Shown here in pieces: positions 25,125-39,500 of a DNA stretch of 62,000 nucleotides. The stretch is from Glandiceps talaboti (taxonomy: Eukaryota; Hemichordata; Enteropneusta; Spengelidae): positions 4,024,701 through 4,086,700 of the forward strand of contig NC_135552.1 in NCBI RefSeq assembly GCF_964340395.1. The letters run 5' to 3'. A model generated the notes under the pieces. It did not search any database. It worked only from the letters and a program-made list of their open reading frames with translations, and was not told the DNA's origin. The position numbers and the translations under genes were made by a program. How positions within the stretch are numbered: the first letter of the stretch is position 1; each line of letters opens with the position of its first letter.

Positions 25125-27010
25125 CTGGCCAGTAATTTCTGGGGCAATTCAGTTCTGCTGCAGTCACAATTACTTTTAATCATATTTTAATTTATTTGTC
25201 TGACCCTCAGCAAAAAATGTTATCAAGAAATGTTGGTAGAATTGAGAACATTTCATTCATCAATGATGACATCATTGACAGAAACAATCTGTTGAGAACA
25301 GTAAAGTTCAATAAGCTTTTCTGAAGTGAAGTTTATGAATAAAGCTGGTATTTCACCAAATTAACTTGCTGGAAAACAGATACTAGTCAATCCTTTCGAA
25401 ATTTATTGTCTTAAAGATGATTATGTTTATGAAAACATACCATGAGGTTGATCGTTGAAAGCAAAGTTTCACAGGAAGCACATGCCAGTGTATGTGAAAA
25501 TATTTTTTGAAATTAATTTGTCATCTTTTTAGAAATTCCCAAAATTAAATCAGAATAGGAATTCATATCATGCAGGGTTTGACACTGGAGTAAAAAAAAC
25601 ACTATCCCACAGGACTAGTAAAATTGATAACATAATAGTCCTGCAAAAGAATTGGTGGTCCCGTCTTTCAGTGCTTTCAATTGTTCACTTTGGCTCTTCA
25701 TCTCTCTTAGCTTTTGCTCTACTTCTAATTCACTTTTCCAAACGCCATATTTTTTTCAAACCCTGTGTTCCAGTTGGTACTGTCTATTTCTTTGTAGTTG
25801 TTTGTGCATCATCAGCTCCTTACTGTAATTTTGTTTGCTTTTTTATGTTTTGGGGCTGCTTCTATTTTGGCTTTCTTTATGTAGTTTGCCTTAATTTTTT
25901 ATTTTTTTTATTTTTTATTTTTATTTTTTTTTTTTGGGGGGGGGGGGATGAAGGGTAATAAGATATGATCATGTGGTCTTATTTCTAGCTTAAATATAAC
26001 ATTCTGGTACACATTAGTCTGACTTGCATTTTTAAGGACAAAAAATTACTTTCCCATACAGCAAGTCTCTATAGTGTCATCCTTAGGGCTTACTAGAATG
26101 TATTCACAACATAAAAATAAATAAATCTGAAGGTTACCAGCAGTTAGAGTAAAATTTCGTTACTAATTACACTTAGTCTATTTTCATGTCTATGTACTTC
26201 CGGGTTGACATATTAAACGTTAAACGTGATACAGTTGGCCCTATAACTACTAAGAAATGACAAAACCAATCGTAAAATAAAGTTCAGGATTTTGATTTTT
26301 TTCAAACTCAATATCAATATCCACTACACATTCAATAACTGGTTTCGTGTATTTAGAAATGTTCCCAAAAACACGACCTCGCAACACAGAACGGAATCGT
26401 GTTATTGTTACTGTTAGCAGTGCCACATGGCTTCAATGTAGGCTGTACCCGGTAAAAATTACGATCATCACAGCAAAAACATAGAACACGTTGTTTTCTT
26501 GCTGAATAAAATCACTGACACAAAATAAAAGAAGTATTGGACCCTCAAACTAATGTGATTTGAAATTCGACGCACCGATAACAACACGATCAAATTGCGT
26601 CATCGATTTTGACAGCAACCATTGTTATGATTGAGCTTCACTATAGTCAGTTCAGTTGAACGTGGCCGGACGAACGCATACGTCCAATTTGTACAGTGAT
26701 TTTATAAAGGGAGCTTTATAACCTACCAAATAAATAACTCAGAAACGTAGTTTAGATAGCAACTGATCTGAAAATTACTGTTTAGAAAGACTACGCACTG
26801 TACATAAATACGAAATCATGCGAGATCGCCTGTTGGGCGACTTTCCCACAGGACGTGCTTTTCGAAAACTACACAACATAAGCTGTTATGGCACGAACTC
26901 ATATAAAATCTACCCCGTTTCCAAACTGATAATTTTATCGCGAATACTCGGAATAGACAATCAGAGTTGGTTACAATAGCAAATTAAAAATCGAATGAAT
27001 TTTACCTTAC
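25125..27010. other. Intergenic; T-tract with G-run; CpG-containing segment before a possible minus-strand promoter
   Basis: About 25,885-25,950 is a T-rich tract ending in a run of about 14 G. From about 26,380 to 27,060 CpG dinucleotides become noticeably more frequent than in the surrounding DNA, which fits a 5' gene region for minus-strand transcription. No coding exon recognised. Confidence 0.4.
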
Positions 27011-27038
27011 CGTGACCGTGAATCCGTATCGCCACCAT
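27011..27038 (-). CDS. Candidate first coding exon (9 codons), downstream gene unassigned
   Basis: On the minus strand AAAATGGTGGCGATACGG has a strong start context (A at -3, G at +4), reads MVAIRIHGH, and runs into a good donor, CACG then GTAAGG, leaving phase 1. The ATGGTGGCG start resembles YY1-type initiator elements. The next exon is not identified. It does not join in frame to the exon at 21,430-21,535. Confidence 0.25.
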
Positions 27039-27858
27039 TTTGAATGCTGAGCTCCCTAATATTGAAAAGTCACTATCCCGTATGTAGGATAGGACTATAC
27101 ATGCAATGGGCATTTTAGTAAGTTTTATTGGTCCTTACAGAAAGTTACTAGACTCGGGATAGCGGGCCAGTGTGTATATCGAACCAAAATCCTCATGCTT
27201 CCTTATTTGAGGTACTATTAAAAACGTGAACATTTGACCTTTGAGTTAGCGAATAGCGGGACTGAGCTGAGTAGCGACTACGTAACTATCTGTAAGTTTA
27301 TAAAATTACAAATGGTGAACTTCCGCCATGTGAACTTGCGTCATTTTTATTGTAACAATACTATTAAACATGGCAAATAAACATGTACAAGAACATAATT
27401 AATATCTCTGTAATAACCCATGGTAAAGTTTAAATTCTGTGCTGTCCACATAAACAGGGTCTATATTTTCATTCATTTGTGACTTTTCGTTTTTCAGTAC
27501 TCTTGGCTACGTGCTTTCGTTTTTCAGACTGTTGCCATCAACTAAAATTTTACAGCCCTTGAAGATCACCCCTGTCTGGAACATGAGCGACTACTTTTAG
27601 ATAAAAAAACACACATTCAAGCAGATGAATGCACCCATCCTTTGATGAAAGGTTTGACAATACTAACTGCTGAAAATTTGGACAAAAATATATGAATTCA
27701 AAAACGTCTACAGCACAAAGATGTATATCATATGAGCGGCCATATTCAACCGAGTTTGCTCACTGTGACGGACACATAATAATAGTGTCGCCAATTCTGA
27801 AATAATGGTCTTAAATGATAGTCATTATTAGCAAAGTATGAATGGTGGATGTACTAAC

Positions 27859-27933
27859 CTTCAGAAAAAGGAAACTCCAACGACAGGACTTGCCATGAGG
27901 CAGTGAATGCTCCCTGGAGCTGGAAGTACTCAT
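27859..27933 (-). CDS. Candidate first coding exon (25 codons), downstream gene unassigned
   Basis: On the minus strand a 75-nt open segment starts ATGAGTACTTCC and ends CTGAAG before GTTAGT, phase 0, reading MSTSSSREHSLPHGKSCRW then SFLFLK. Only the start, open frame and donor support it. No partner exon was identified. Confidence 0.2.
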
Positions 27934-28264
27934 AAGTGAACAGCAAACTTACACGAGTTCACTCACTAGTTACAGAGATACGCGCATGCGCACATGAACG
28001 ATTTCAACTCTTGGTGGCGCTATGTGCCTAGAACATGTGTGCGTGCTTTCCTGGTGACTTTTGCGAACACTCACGCTGATTTTCGCACATATTATATTTT
28101 TGACAAAAAAGTAGGACCATCGCTGAGAACATTTCTAGGCATTTTTTATGCCTTTTTAAGCGTATAAGGAGGGCCAAAAGTATGAAGCCCAAGTGCGTGG
28201 CTTCATAACATTTTGTGGCTTTACAGCGGTGGTGGTTTCGGGGGGTAATGGATTGACATTTGAT

Positions 28265-29484
<1,220 letters not shown>

Positions 29485-30044
29485 GGCCAACAAAAAGTCA
29501 CTGACACCCCCCATCTGTAAAACCAAAAACAGACTGATCCCCCCCCCCCCATATACTATATTCACATAACAGGTGTTTTTGATCGTGACTCAATGTGGAC
29601 TGCATGACTGTTTCACAAATACTTTACAATATCATGGGATAGCACTATCACATAATTATTGGCAACGCAGGGTAGGCCAACAAAAAGTCACTGACACCCC
29701 CCATCTGTAAAACCAAAAACAGACTGATCCCCCCCATATACTATATTCACATAACAGGTGTTTTTGATCGTGACTCAATGTGGACTGCATGACTGTTTCA
29801 CAAATACTTTACAATATCATGGGATAGCACTATCACATAATTATTGGCAACGCAGGGTAGGCCAACAAAAAGTCACTGACACCCCCCATCTGTAAAACCA
29901 AAAACAGACTGATCCCCCCCATATACTATATTCACATAACAGGTGTTTTTGATCGTGACTCAATGTGGACTGCATGACTGTTTCACAAATACTTTACAAT
30001 ATCATGGGATAGCACTATCACATAATTATTGGCAACGCAGGGTA
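29485..30044. repeat. Recent tandem triplication of a 185-190-bp unit
   Basis: Copies at 29,485-29,674, 29,675-29,859 and 29,860-30,044 begin GGCCAACAAAAAGTCACTGA and end GGCAACGCAGGGTA. They appear almost identical except for the length of the C-run after AGACTGAT, so the expansion is young. Confidence 0.97.
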
Positions 30045-30870
30045 AATATACTCAAAATGGAGTTTAATAGCATTAAGATCGTGAAAGACAGGGGAAAGCT
30101 TGAAAAGGGAATATGTACACCTCTAATGGGGGGGGGGCTCCTAGCCCCCCCCCCCCTAGACGCCCTGGAGCTTTTTACCTCTTAATAGGCAATTTTTAGA
30201 CTATTCAGACACTTCGCTTTACAAGACAGCACCGACATGTAAAAAGCAACTTCATAAGGTTGAAATATTTTCAAAAGAAAGTATAATAGCATCTTGACAG
30301 TAAGAGCCAGAGGGAAGAGCTTGAGACTGGGATAAACTATGTCCACCTCTTGTGTGTGTGTGTGTGGGGGGGGGGAGTTCTAGGGGAGACATAGAGGTTC
30401 TGGAGGTATTTTTACTCTTGAAGCCCATTTTTAGACAATTACGACACTTTCAGGCAATAATTTCCAAGCTTTACAACACAGCACCATCAAATATCACAAA
30501 CTGTTATTTATAACTTACACACTTACATAGAGTTGAAATATGTTCTTAATCATTATTGTAAAGGTCAGCATAGCTAATGGTAGTATCATTGGTATGGGAG
30601 ATTTGGAGTTTTAAGGTAGTTTTTTGGCTATCTTGGCAAACATTTCACATCTTAAAGACAATATCATATCACATTAGCATGAGGTGAACATTCTTAAGAA
30701 AAGTTTAATACCATTATGACTTTAAAAAGGTTGGTGCGTCTGATTGTTGGTTAAATGCATGAGTGGGCTCCGGGGGCGAGGGAGTCATTGGGGTCTCCCC
30801 TAGCAGATCCGGAGGATTGTTGGTTCTATTAAGGCAATATTTAGGTTATTTATAGCCTATTTCAAAGCTT
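30045..30870. repeat. Three or four diverged copies of a unit of about 240 bp, each with a G-run
   Basis: Copies share, in order: AAAAG-AGTTTAATAGCAT-A, AGCTTGA-A-GGGA, a G-run with CTCCTAG, a GGAG-TTTTTACTCTT phrase and AATTTTTAGAC. They lie near 30,045-30,260, 30,265-30,540 and 30,690-30,860, with a partial copy between. Similarity is weak. Confidence 0.5.
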
Positions 30871-31920
30871 CGAAAGTTTTCGAAGGTAAAGTTAATGTAA
30901 GTGTTAAATGAGTTTCCCATGTCACATAAAAGTGGGCCCATAACATTGGTATAGTGGCATTAATATTGCATGTATGGTAAAGTCACTGGTATGTTAGAGA
31001 ACTTTAGGTGGTAATACCTAGTGTATAATACTTAATAGAAACTGAAATCTGATGAGATTGAGCGATTTGTAGTGTCGATAACATGAAGTGTCCAAAATAG
31101 AAAGTGTATTAATCCCTTCTGACAAGTTCACATCACACTGAAGAGTAGAACGATTTAGAGTAACTTCTTTTATAAACTATCTCTGAAGATTACCATTACG
31201 AAACCTTCAAGTTCACTTTTGCCGCAAAGTGCAATATAAGTGAAGCATTAATTGTGAAACAGCCAAGCATTTACATGTTCTGTTACATGTTCTGTAACTA
31301 GTGTGGTAGCTTATCTAGCTATATGTATTGAATAGAGGTATGTTTGAACTCTTACGTGAAGTAATATTAAATAATTTATGTTAGAAACAGGGACAAAAAA
31401 TAAATTATACATGTAGCAGTCAGTTCAGACATGGCTATATGCCATTGTAGAAAAGGATTTTCTTCTTCCATCACAATCCTAAACACAATGACCCCTCCCC
31501 ACCCATCCACAATTTTCAAAACAGCATGACCCCCCCCCCCTCTGCCAAAAAAAACGGGTGACCCCCCTCCCAATCCATCGCTTCCCCCCCCCCACCCCCA
31601 AGGCTGAAGAAACTGGCCGGTCCCTAACACCTTGACAATCATTCTAAAACTAACTGCTATTTCAAGAGGCTAAAAACCGTTCATATCAAACCAGGATGTC
31701 TCCTGCTTTTAGCATGCTATTAATCAAATTCATTTGCGTACTTTTCCTGTCTATAACGGGTTCCGTTTGTAAACGCTATGCTGTCTGGAATTGTATACAG
31801 TTGTAGAAGTACCTCACAAGGGAACACCCGCTAATTGCTTGAATTCTGTTAAATTCACAAACACCCGGCTGGAGGGGGATTGAGGGGGTACTTGAAAAAA
31901 CTTTGATATATATATGTGTG

Positions 31921-31983
<63 letters not shown>

Positions 31984-32640
31984 ATAAACTGTTTTGTACA
32001 CCTAAATGCAAATATTTTAAAAGAATGTCATAAAATCGAGAAATTGGATGATTTTCGCTGTAATAGTAAATGCGTGGCACTAAAATACATTAAAGTGTCA
32101 ATAAAAGAGCATGTTTCTCACTACATACTACAAATTTAATGATTTTAAATTGTTTGTGCTATCTGAAACAATTGGCAATTTGGGTCAATTAAGTTGGGAG
32201 GGGGCGGGGGAGGTTCTGATGCCTAACTAAACGAATTGTTTGTTTGTTTGTTTAAATCCTATATTGAACTATTGATCTCGCCTTTAAATGTCTCGCGCGA
32301 TTACGTGTTCCACACTATATACATTATGATTGTATTATTTTCTCTGTATATCTAACAATGGGGCAGTGCTTGCAGTTTAGTGTGACCCGGTGTCCTCGTC
32401 TTTAACCTTTAAAAAGGACTGTCTGCGTACGTGTATAGTAATACGTCAGGATCTAGAAGTTTAATAGGATATTTTTTGCCACTTGCTCTATTCTTCAAAA
32501 GTTTTTACATGTATTTAAAACAAATTATCGATAGAATCTATTAGTTCCATAACATTTAAATATTAATTAGTGTGATGTTCTAGTTTAATTGTAAGGAAAT
32601 ATTGCGGATATGTTTGTAGTAATGTTATTTTCTTGTCAGG
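30871..32640. other. Intergenic with C-runs and a (TG)n tract
   Basis: C-runs lie at about 31,490-31,600 and (TG)n at about 31,914-31,983. Glycine-rich or His-Thr open frames over these are repeat artefacts. No gene recognised. Confidence 0.6.
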
Positions 32641-32646
32641 CAGAGT

Positions 32647-32700
32647 AAAGTGAAAGTGACTTTTTCAAAGTACCACATTGAGGAAACTTTCACCGTTTCA
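32647..32700 (+). promoter_or_regulatory. Cluster of IRF/ISRE-like GAAA motifs upstream of the ZNFX1-type gene
   Basis: AAAGTGAAAGTGAC (32,647-32,660) resembles the positive regulatory domain I type of IRF site (AAGTGAAAGTGA). GGAAACTTTCACCGTTTCA (32,682-32,700) reads TGAAACGGTGAAAG on the other strand, two GAAA cores four bases apart. Both lie about 0.8 kb before the start codon. Function is inferred from motif form and from interferon control of vertebrate ZNFX1. Confidence 0.45.
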
Positions 32701-33453
32701 ATAGATTACACGTTATTTAATCCCTATATTAGTGCTAGAAAATCAAATCATGGCTGTTTTCTTTGAAAATCCTAGAGATATTACCAAAATGTAACATTTT
32801 ACCATGGTTGCCACATTCATTATTATTTATTGGTGTATATACACATCAACGAAGTATATCTAGTAGTTATAAGGACTCGAGTGAGAACCTTGAATTGAAT
32901 CGTTGAATTGCACGCCCACTGTGAAAATGTCATGTATAGCTCAATGGGTAAGTGGGTGGGTTAATGATTAGAACAGTATTTTCAGTTTGTAAATGTAAAT
33001 AACCGAAACTCTGCATTACAACTGTTATTTGAAGAAATGACCCAAATGAAACACTTTTGAACGATATTGAAAATAAAACCTTACATTAATTGTTGTCCAT
33101 CTGTACCTTCTAATAGTTGGGTCAGTTCTATCAAAACTATTTGTTATCGTCGTTCTCAGTATACATGAAAGGAGATAATGCATTTTTTTCCATGAAAATG
33201 ATGTATTTAAATTATTATTGGCATATATAATCTTGTTAAGTATAACCAAAAATGCGGGTTTTTGTATGTTAAAGATGTGCCTCCTAACGAATGATAAGGG
33301 TGACCCTATTTTTGTCTGTCTCATTACCCGTCCGATCCGAATTTTATTTGCATCCGCCCATAATATTTTGTGGAACAGCGCCCCCTCTGGAACATAAACA
33401 ATATGGTCACCCTAATGTGTCTCTCTCTGTTCCTAGTTCTTGAACTTTTGCAG

Positions 33454-33480
33454 ATGTCATTTGATAGAATACTCATTTGA
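33454..33480 (+). other. Short upstream open reading frame before the ZNFX1-type start
   Basis: ATGTCATTTGATAG starts an 8-codon frame ending TGA, directly after a plausible 3' splice site (CTTGAACTTTTGCAG). The main start codon follows 35 nt downstream. If this acceptor is used, the mRNA would carry the uORF. A 12-base CATTTGATAGAA duplication lies across it. Confidence 0.4.
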
Positions 33481-33515
33481 TAGAACTTCCATTCGTAGAA
33501 GGCACACAACCGAAA

Positions 33516-36500
33516 ATGCATCGACCTTATGGAAGGACACAAGATGGGGAAGGCAGGCGTCCAGAAAGAGGAAGAGGGAGAGGGCAGAGAATGCCTTCTT
33601 CAGCAGGACCTAGAATTGAGAATACAAGCGAAAAGAGTTACGCTGCACAAGGAGCAATTCCGAAACATTGGAATAATCACAGAAGGGGCACAGATAATCA
33701 TAAACTAACCATCGATACCCTTCAAAGTTTGTACGAAAAGGATACCAGAGAAATCGTTTTCTCTCTTTGCAAGAACATCGGAGACTTTCGCAAATTGTTG
33801 AATGAAGACAGTACTAGGTTTCCCAATGATATTATCCTGATCTTGAGAGTGATTAGCAGAGCAAGTACATGTACATCAATTCCACAGAATGTCATTAGCC
33901 TCCTCAGTACAGTAAGCGCATCTGATTTATTCACTCGTCACGTGCCTTCTCGACTTTCAACCATCATGGCTGGCATTCTACAAGGAACATTTGACAGTAA
34001 TTCAGAGTCTATAATTCGACATGTGATTGTGATTTTGAAGGCAATCTTGCAACGTACCCCTAGTCTTTTTATCCAGATGGCTACCACTTTGAGTCTCATG
34101 AAGTCTATTGTCAATTTATCGAAAGAAAAGGGTGTTGGTATGGATGAGGAACTATGCAGAGGGGTGTGTAACCTTGATGAAGACAGAGAAGAAGAGCTCA
34201 AGAGCATCCGTGCTGGCTATATAAAGGTGACACTGAAAGACCAAAGTCAGTCAGCTGGTCAAAGGTTTGATGTTCAAAGTCTTACCCCACCTGATGATTT
34301 CCGTGACATTCCAACAATCCCCGGTGTTGCTGATATTGTCATGAATAGACGACCTTTTATTAGACCAAATATAGCAAAAGGGTCCTTCAGGTCCATTGAT
34401 CATTATCTAGATGTACAATACCGTCTCTTGAGAGAGGACTTTGTCTCTCCATTGCGTGCTGGGATCAAGGAGTATCTTCAAAACCAAGCCTTGCCAAGAT
34501 CACAGCGTAGTAGACCAAGCGATGTACGTATATATGAAAATGTATATGTACTGACACCAACCTGCTCCAAAAATGAAGGGATATGTCACACTATAAGGCT
34601 CGATACGAATGCACTACAGCATGTCCGTTGGCACACAAGTAAACGCTTAATATATGGTTCATTAGTATGTCTATCAAAGAACAACTTCAGAACTATCCTA
34701 TTTGCAACAGTTGCAAATAGGGAAATACAAGACCTTGAAGCAGGAACCACTTCTATTAAATTTCTCCATCTTGAAGATGTTTTGAATGAATTAGATGACC
34801 AAGCCTTCATCATGGTGGAGTCTACTGCTTTCTTTGAATCATATCGATATGTGTTAGATCTGCTGAAAGAATTCGATGGTGCTACACTACCATTTGCTAG
34901 ACACGTTGTATTTTGTGAAAAGGATGTAGAAATACCAAGATATCTCATGTCTGAGGAAGATGATAAAGGTGACCGGCATAATGATGTAAATGACAGTTTG
35001 GAAGATAGTATATCCTCTGATACAAAGTTATGTGGAGGCCTGTCAACAACACATCATCGAACTAAGGATGGTTACCACTATGACTTCAGTCCAATTTTGA
35101 AAGATCACAAACCCGTACAGCAAATACACACTGAGCACTTGATACCAATTCTTTCACTTGATTCCTGGCCTACAGCAGATGAATTGGGATTTGATGAATC
35201 TCAATTGAACGCTTTGAAGACAGCACTCACCAAAGAATTTGCAATAATACAAGGACCACCTGGGACTGGGAAGACATACATAGGTCTAAAAATAGTGCAG
35301 ATGTTACTCCACAATCGTCGTTTCTGTCCCCAGGCTCAAATTACAAATGAAGTAGAAGAAAGTGGATCTCCTATCTTGGTAGTATGTTACACAAATCATG
35401 CCCTTGACCAGTTTTTGGAAGGTATTTTGACTTTTCTCGACTGTGGTATTGTACGTGTTGGCAGCAGAAGTAAAAGTGAATTGCTAGAACCATTCAATAT
35501 AGCCAGGCAGAGAAATAGGGGCGCTGGGAAACATCTTTTTGATGATGTAGAGAAATATAGTGAAGAGATTGAGAACGCTTTCAGTAATGTTGAAAATGGA
35601 AGAAAGTTTGGTATGGGTGAAAATGTTCTCCCCTGTCTTCCACGGAATCAAATCTATAGCCTTATGCAAGGTGGTTTACCTGCCAGGACCAAGGCCAAGG
35701 ACAAGGATATCATTGCAGCCCTTCATTTCTGGTTACTCGAAAGGATTCTTGATGTAAAGGAATCAGATGTTAAATATCCTCACAAAGCTGATGAAGATGA
35801 CCAAATGTCTACAAATGGAAGAGCTTTAAATGACGAAAGTAAAGCTACAAAAACAAATAATACAATTGATGTACAAGCTGAAACTGACTTCATTAATGAG
35901 CTGAGGCAGCTTGATGATCAACAAACTTTACAGACAAAGACAAAGGAAGATAGCATTACTGCAGAAGATTTGAAATATTGGCACACATCATTCGAACGCT
36001 TTAACCAATCACCATATAATAAGTCAAAACAAAGACGTTTTGGTAGGAAAAGGGACATACGAAAATGGAAGAGATATCATACAGAGATACTGAAGGATTT
36101 CCTAACCGATACGGCTTCAATGACTGAGGCAGAAGCCCAACGTATAAGAAATATTTGGTCACTACATCTTGCAGATAGATGGAGAATATATCGTCATTGG
36201 TTCTACAAATGGACATCATCAAAATCCGTTGAACTCGCTGCAGTGATACAGAAGTATGATAACCTTATCGGTCAAGTAAAAGAGCATAGAGAAGAGGCAG
36301 ATCGGCAAGCACTAAGTAATGCTAAAGTAATTGGCATGACAACCACGGGAGCATCAAAGTATGGGACACTTTTAAAGATGATTAAACCGAAAATTGTCAT
36401 TGTTGAAGAGGCAGCAGAAGTGTTGGAATCACACATCATAACTTCTCTTTCTTCAGAATGCCAACATTTAATCCTGATTGGTGACCATGAACAACTTCGA

Positions 36501-39500
36501 CCAAACCCAACAGTATTTGAGCTGAACACCAAGTTCAATCTTGGTATATCTTTGTTCGAGAGGATGGTGAAGAATGGATTACACTGCGAGCAACTACATC
36601 TTCAACACAGAATGCGTCCAGAAATAGCTGAGATGTTGCAATTTATCTATGATAATCTACGGAACCATGATTCTGTGTACAAATATGATGATATTCATGG
36701 TGTACATAAGAATATCTTCTTTGTGGAACATGAACAAGAAGAAACATTCATGGAAGATATCAGGAGTTACTCAAGTTCCCATGAGGCAAGATTCCTGGTT
36801 GCTCTGTGCCAGTACTTTCTCAAACAAGGATATGAACCATCCCAGATAACTATACTTACCATGTATACTGCTCAGTTGATACAATTTAAAAATCTTATGC
36901 CTAAAAGCTCATTTGACGGCGTCCGAGTATGTCCAGTTGATAACTTCCAAGGGGAAGAGAATGACATAATTTTGTTGTCATTGGTCCGCAGTAATCAACA
37001 GGGAAAGATGGGATTCCTGAATATAACAAATCGTGTTTGTGTTGCATTAAGCAGAGCAAGAATGGGGTTCTATTGTATTGGCAATTCCAAACTTCTTGGA
37101 AAGAACCGACTTTGGGGCAAAATCATCAAACATCTTCAAGAAAAGGAAAGTATTGGGAGAACATTGAAACTATTCTGTCAAAATCATCCAGATACTGTCA
37201 CTGAATGTTCAAGTGCTGAGGATTTCAAGGTTGTCCCAGAAGGTGGTTGTAATCTCCAATGTGAGTGCAGGTTAGATTGTGGGCATGCATGTAGACTATT
37301 TTGTCATCCAAAGGATGCGAACCATAAGGAATATCAATGCAACTTGCCATGTGCTAGGGAATGTGATGGAAGACACCTTTGCAAATTCCCGTGCTCTGAA
37401 GATTGTGGAAAATGTATGATAAAAGTTGAAAAAGTAATCCCAAGTTGCAGTCACACTGAGACCATATTGTGCCATATCAGGCCTGAAGACCATGAATGTC
37501 TCGCAAACTGTCGAACAGTATGTACACAAGGTCATCCTTGTCCAGCTCCATGCTACATACGTTGTCGTCCATGCAAATTACTAGTTGAAAAAACTATTCC
37601 TGTATGTGGACATACACAAATGGTACCATGCCATCAGACACCTGAATCTTTCAATTGCATGAAACCTTGTCCAAAATCATGTGAGAAGGGGCACCCCTGT
37701 CAACAGTTGTGTCATGAAAGTTGCAAACCATGTGATGTCAAAATTGAAAAGACAGTACCTGCTTGTGGACATACTCAAATGGTACCTTGCTATCAAGACC
37801 CAAGTAGATTTTCCTGTATGGAATCATGTCCTAGAAAATGTACCCGGGGACATACATGCCCATTACGTTGTCACCAGGGATGTAAACGTTGTCAAGTCAC
37901 AATTCCTAAGATAATGCCATCATGTCACCACGTACAAGTTATGGAATGCTCCAAACAACGGCGGAAGTATTTATGCCAGAAACAATGTGAAAAGATATTT
38001 GTATGTGGTCATAACTGTACAGAAAGGTGTTCTGATAGCTGTCCAGAAAAGTGCCATGTCAATGTAACAAGGAAGTTGCCGATGTGCGGACACACTCAGT
38101 CAATGGAATGTTCAGAAGATGTGAACCTCTACAACTGTAGCCTGCCATGTGAAAGGTCACTACCTTGTGGACATCCTTGCACAAAAAAATGTGGTGAAGT
38201 CTGCAATGTTGCATGTCAGGTTCAAGTGCTTCATGGTGACTGGCCTTGTGGTCATAAAATTCGAGGACCATGCCATCTTACTCCTGATCAGTGTAATGAG
38301 ATCTGTGGCATGAAGCTTGACTGTGAACATGACTGCGAAGCAACTTGTCGTCGTTGTCAAATTTATTATTATGGAAACCATCCACTTTGTGAGAGGCCAT
38401 GCTCTAAGAAACTTGCCTGTGGGCATAACTGCACCAGCTTATGTCATGAAGAATGTATTACTGGTTGCTTACAGAGTGTAGAACGCAAAATTCAAGAATG
38501 TGGACATACCGTCAAAATGGCATGTTGTGAGGAGAAGACTTTGCTGTGCAAGAAATATTGTGGCTATGCTTTACCATGTGGTCACAGATGTCATGGGAAA
38601 TGTGGAATATGCAGGTCACTTGGAAGTCACAACATCTGCAGTCAACAATGTAACCGTCGACTTCTTTGTGGACATACCTGTAGAAATTTATGTTATTTAC
38701 CATGTGGTCCATGCCCAGTAAGGCATAATCAAGTCTGTGAGCATGGTACTCATGGAAGGCTGTGCCATCTGCAATGTGTCTGGAATTGTAAACATCACCA
38801 ATGTTCAAGGAAATGTTATGAACCCTGTAATAGACCTCCATGTGACCATCCATGCCATTCTACTCTTAAGTGTAGGCACAAATGTGCTGGATTATGTTCT
38901 GAGCCATGTCCTCAACTATGCAGAGTGTGTAACAAGCAAAAACTGGAAGCTGCAGCAGCATACTATGGTAGACGCTACTCTGATGAAATGCGATTCATAC
39001 AACTAAGTTGTGGCCACGTCTTCACCGTTGAAGATATTGACAGATTGGTGATGGGCATTTCATCTGTTCATGGTGGTTTTCAAGTTGGTCTCAAAACATG
39101 CCCTTCATGTTATAAGCCAATCGAAAACTGTAGGCGGTACAACTCTATCATTAAAGATGTCGTGGTATCTATAGAAGAGATGGACAGAAACGATGCAATG
39201 TTTATAGATCCAGCCAGAGAATACGTTAGGAAATTGATTTCAACACACATTTCACAAGAACACAGACCATCATTTGAAGCAATATGTACAGATGTAAACA
39301 CGCTTGCACGAGTATCGCGGCTAGAAAAGCACATTCAGTGGTATAGAACTGTGTCAGTTTGGTATGTTTTGTCTCGTGATGTCCTGAATGCAATACTAAA
39401 TCTAAAGGAATATGGATCCAACGTGAATGATGACTATCTTGAGAAGCTTCACGAAAAAGTTGAAAGTGTGATAAAAATGATTGGGGAATGGAAAACTAAA

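Noticed and set aside
31376-31642. Glycine-rich 88-codon minus-strand frame
   Set aside because: Produced by C-runs on the plus strand; no start context or family.
33477-33515. ZNFX1 reading frame extended upstream to 33,477
   Set aside because: The codon at 33,477 is TTG. The first ATG in frame is at 33,516 with A at -3, and an in-frame stop lies at 33,465.
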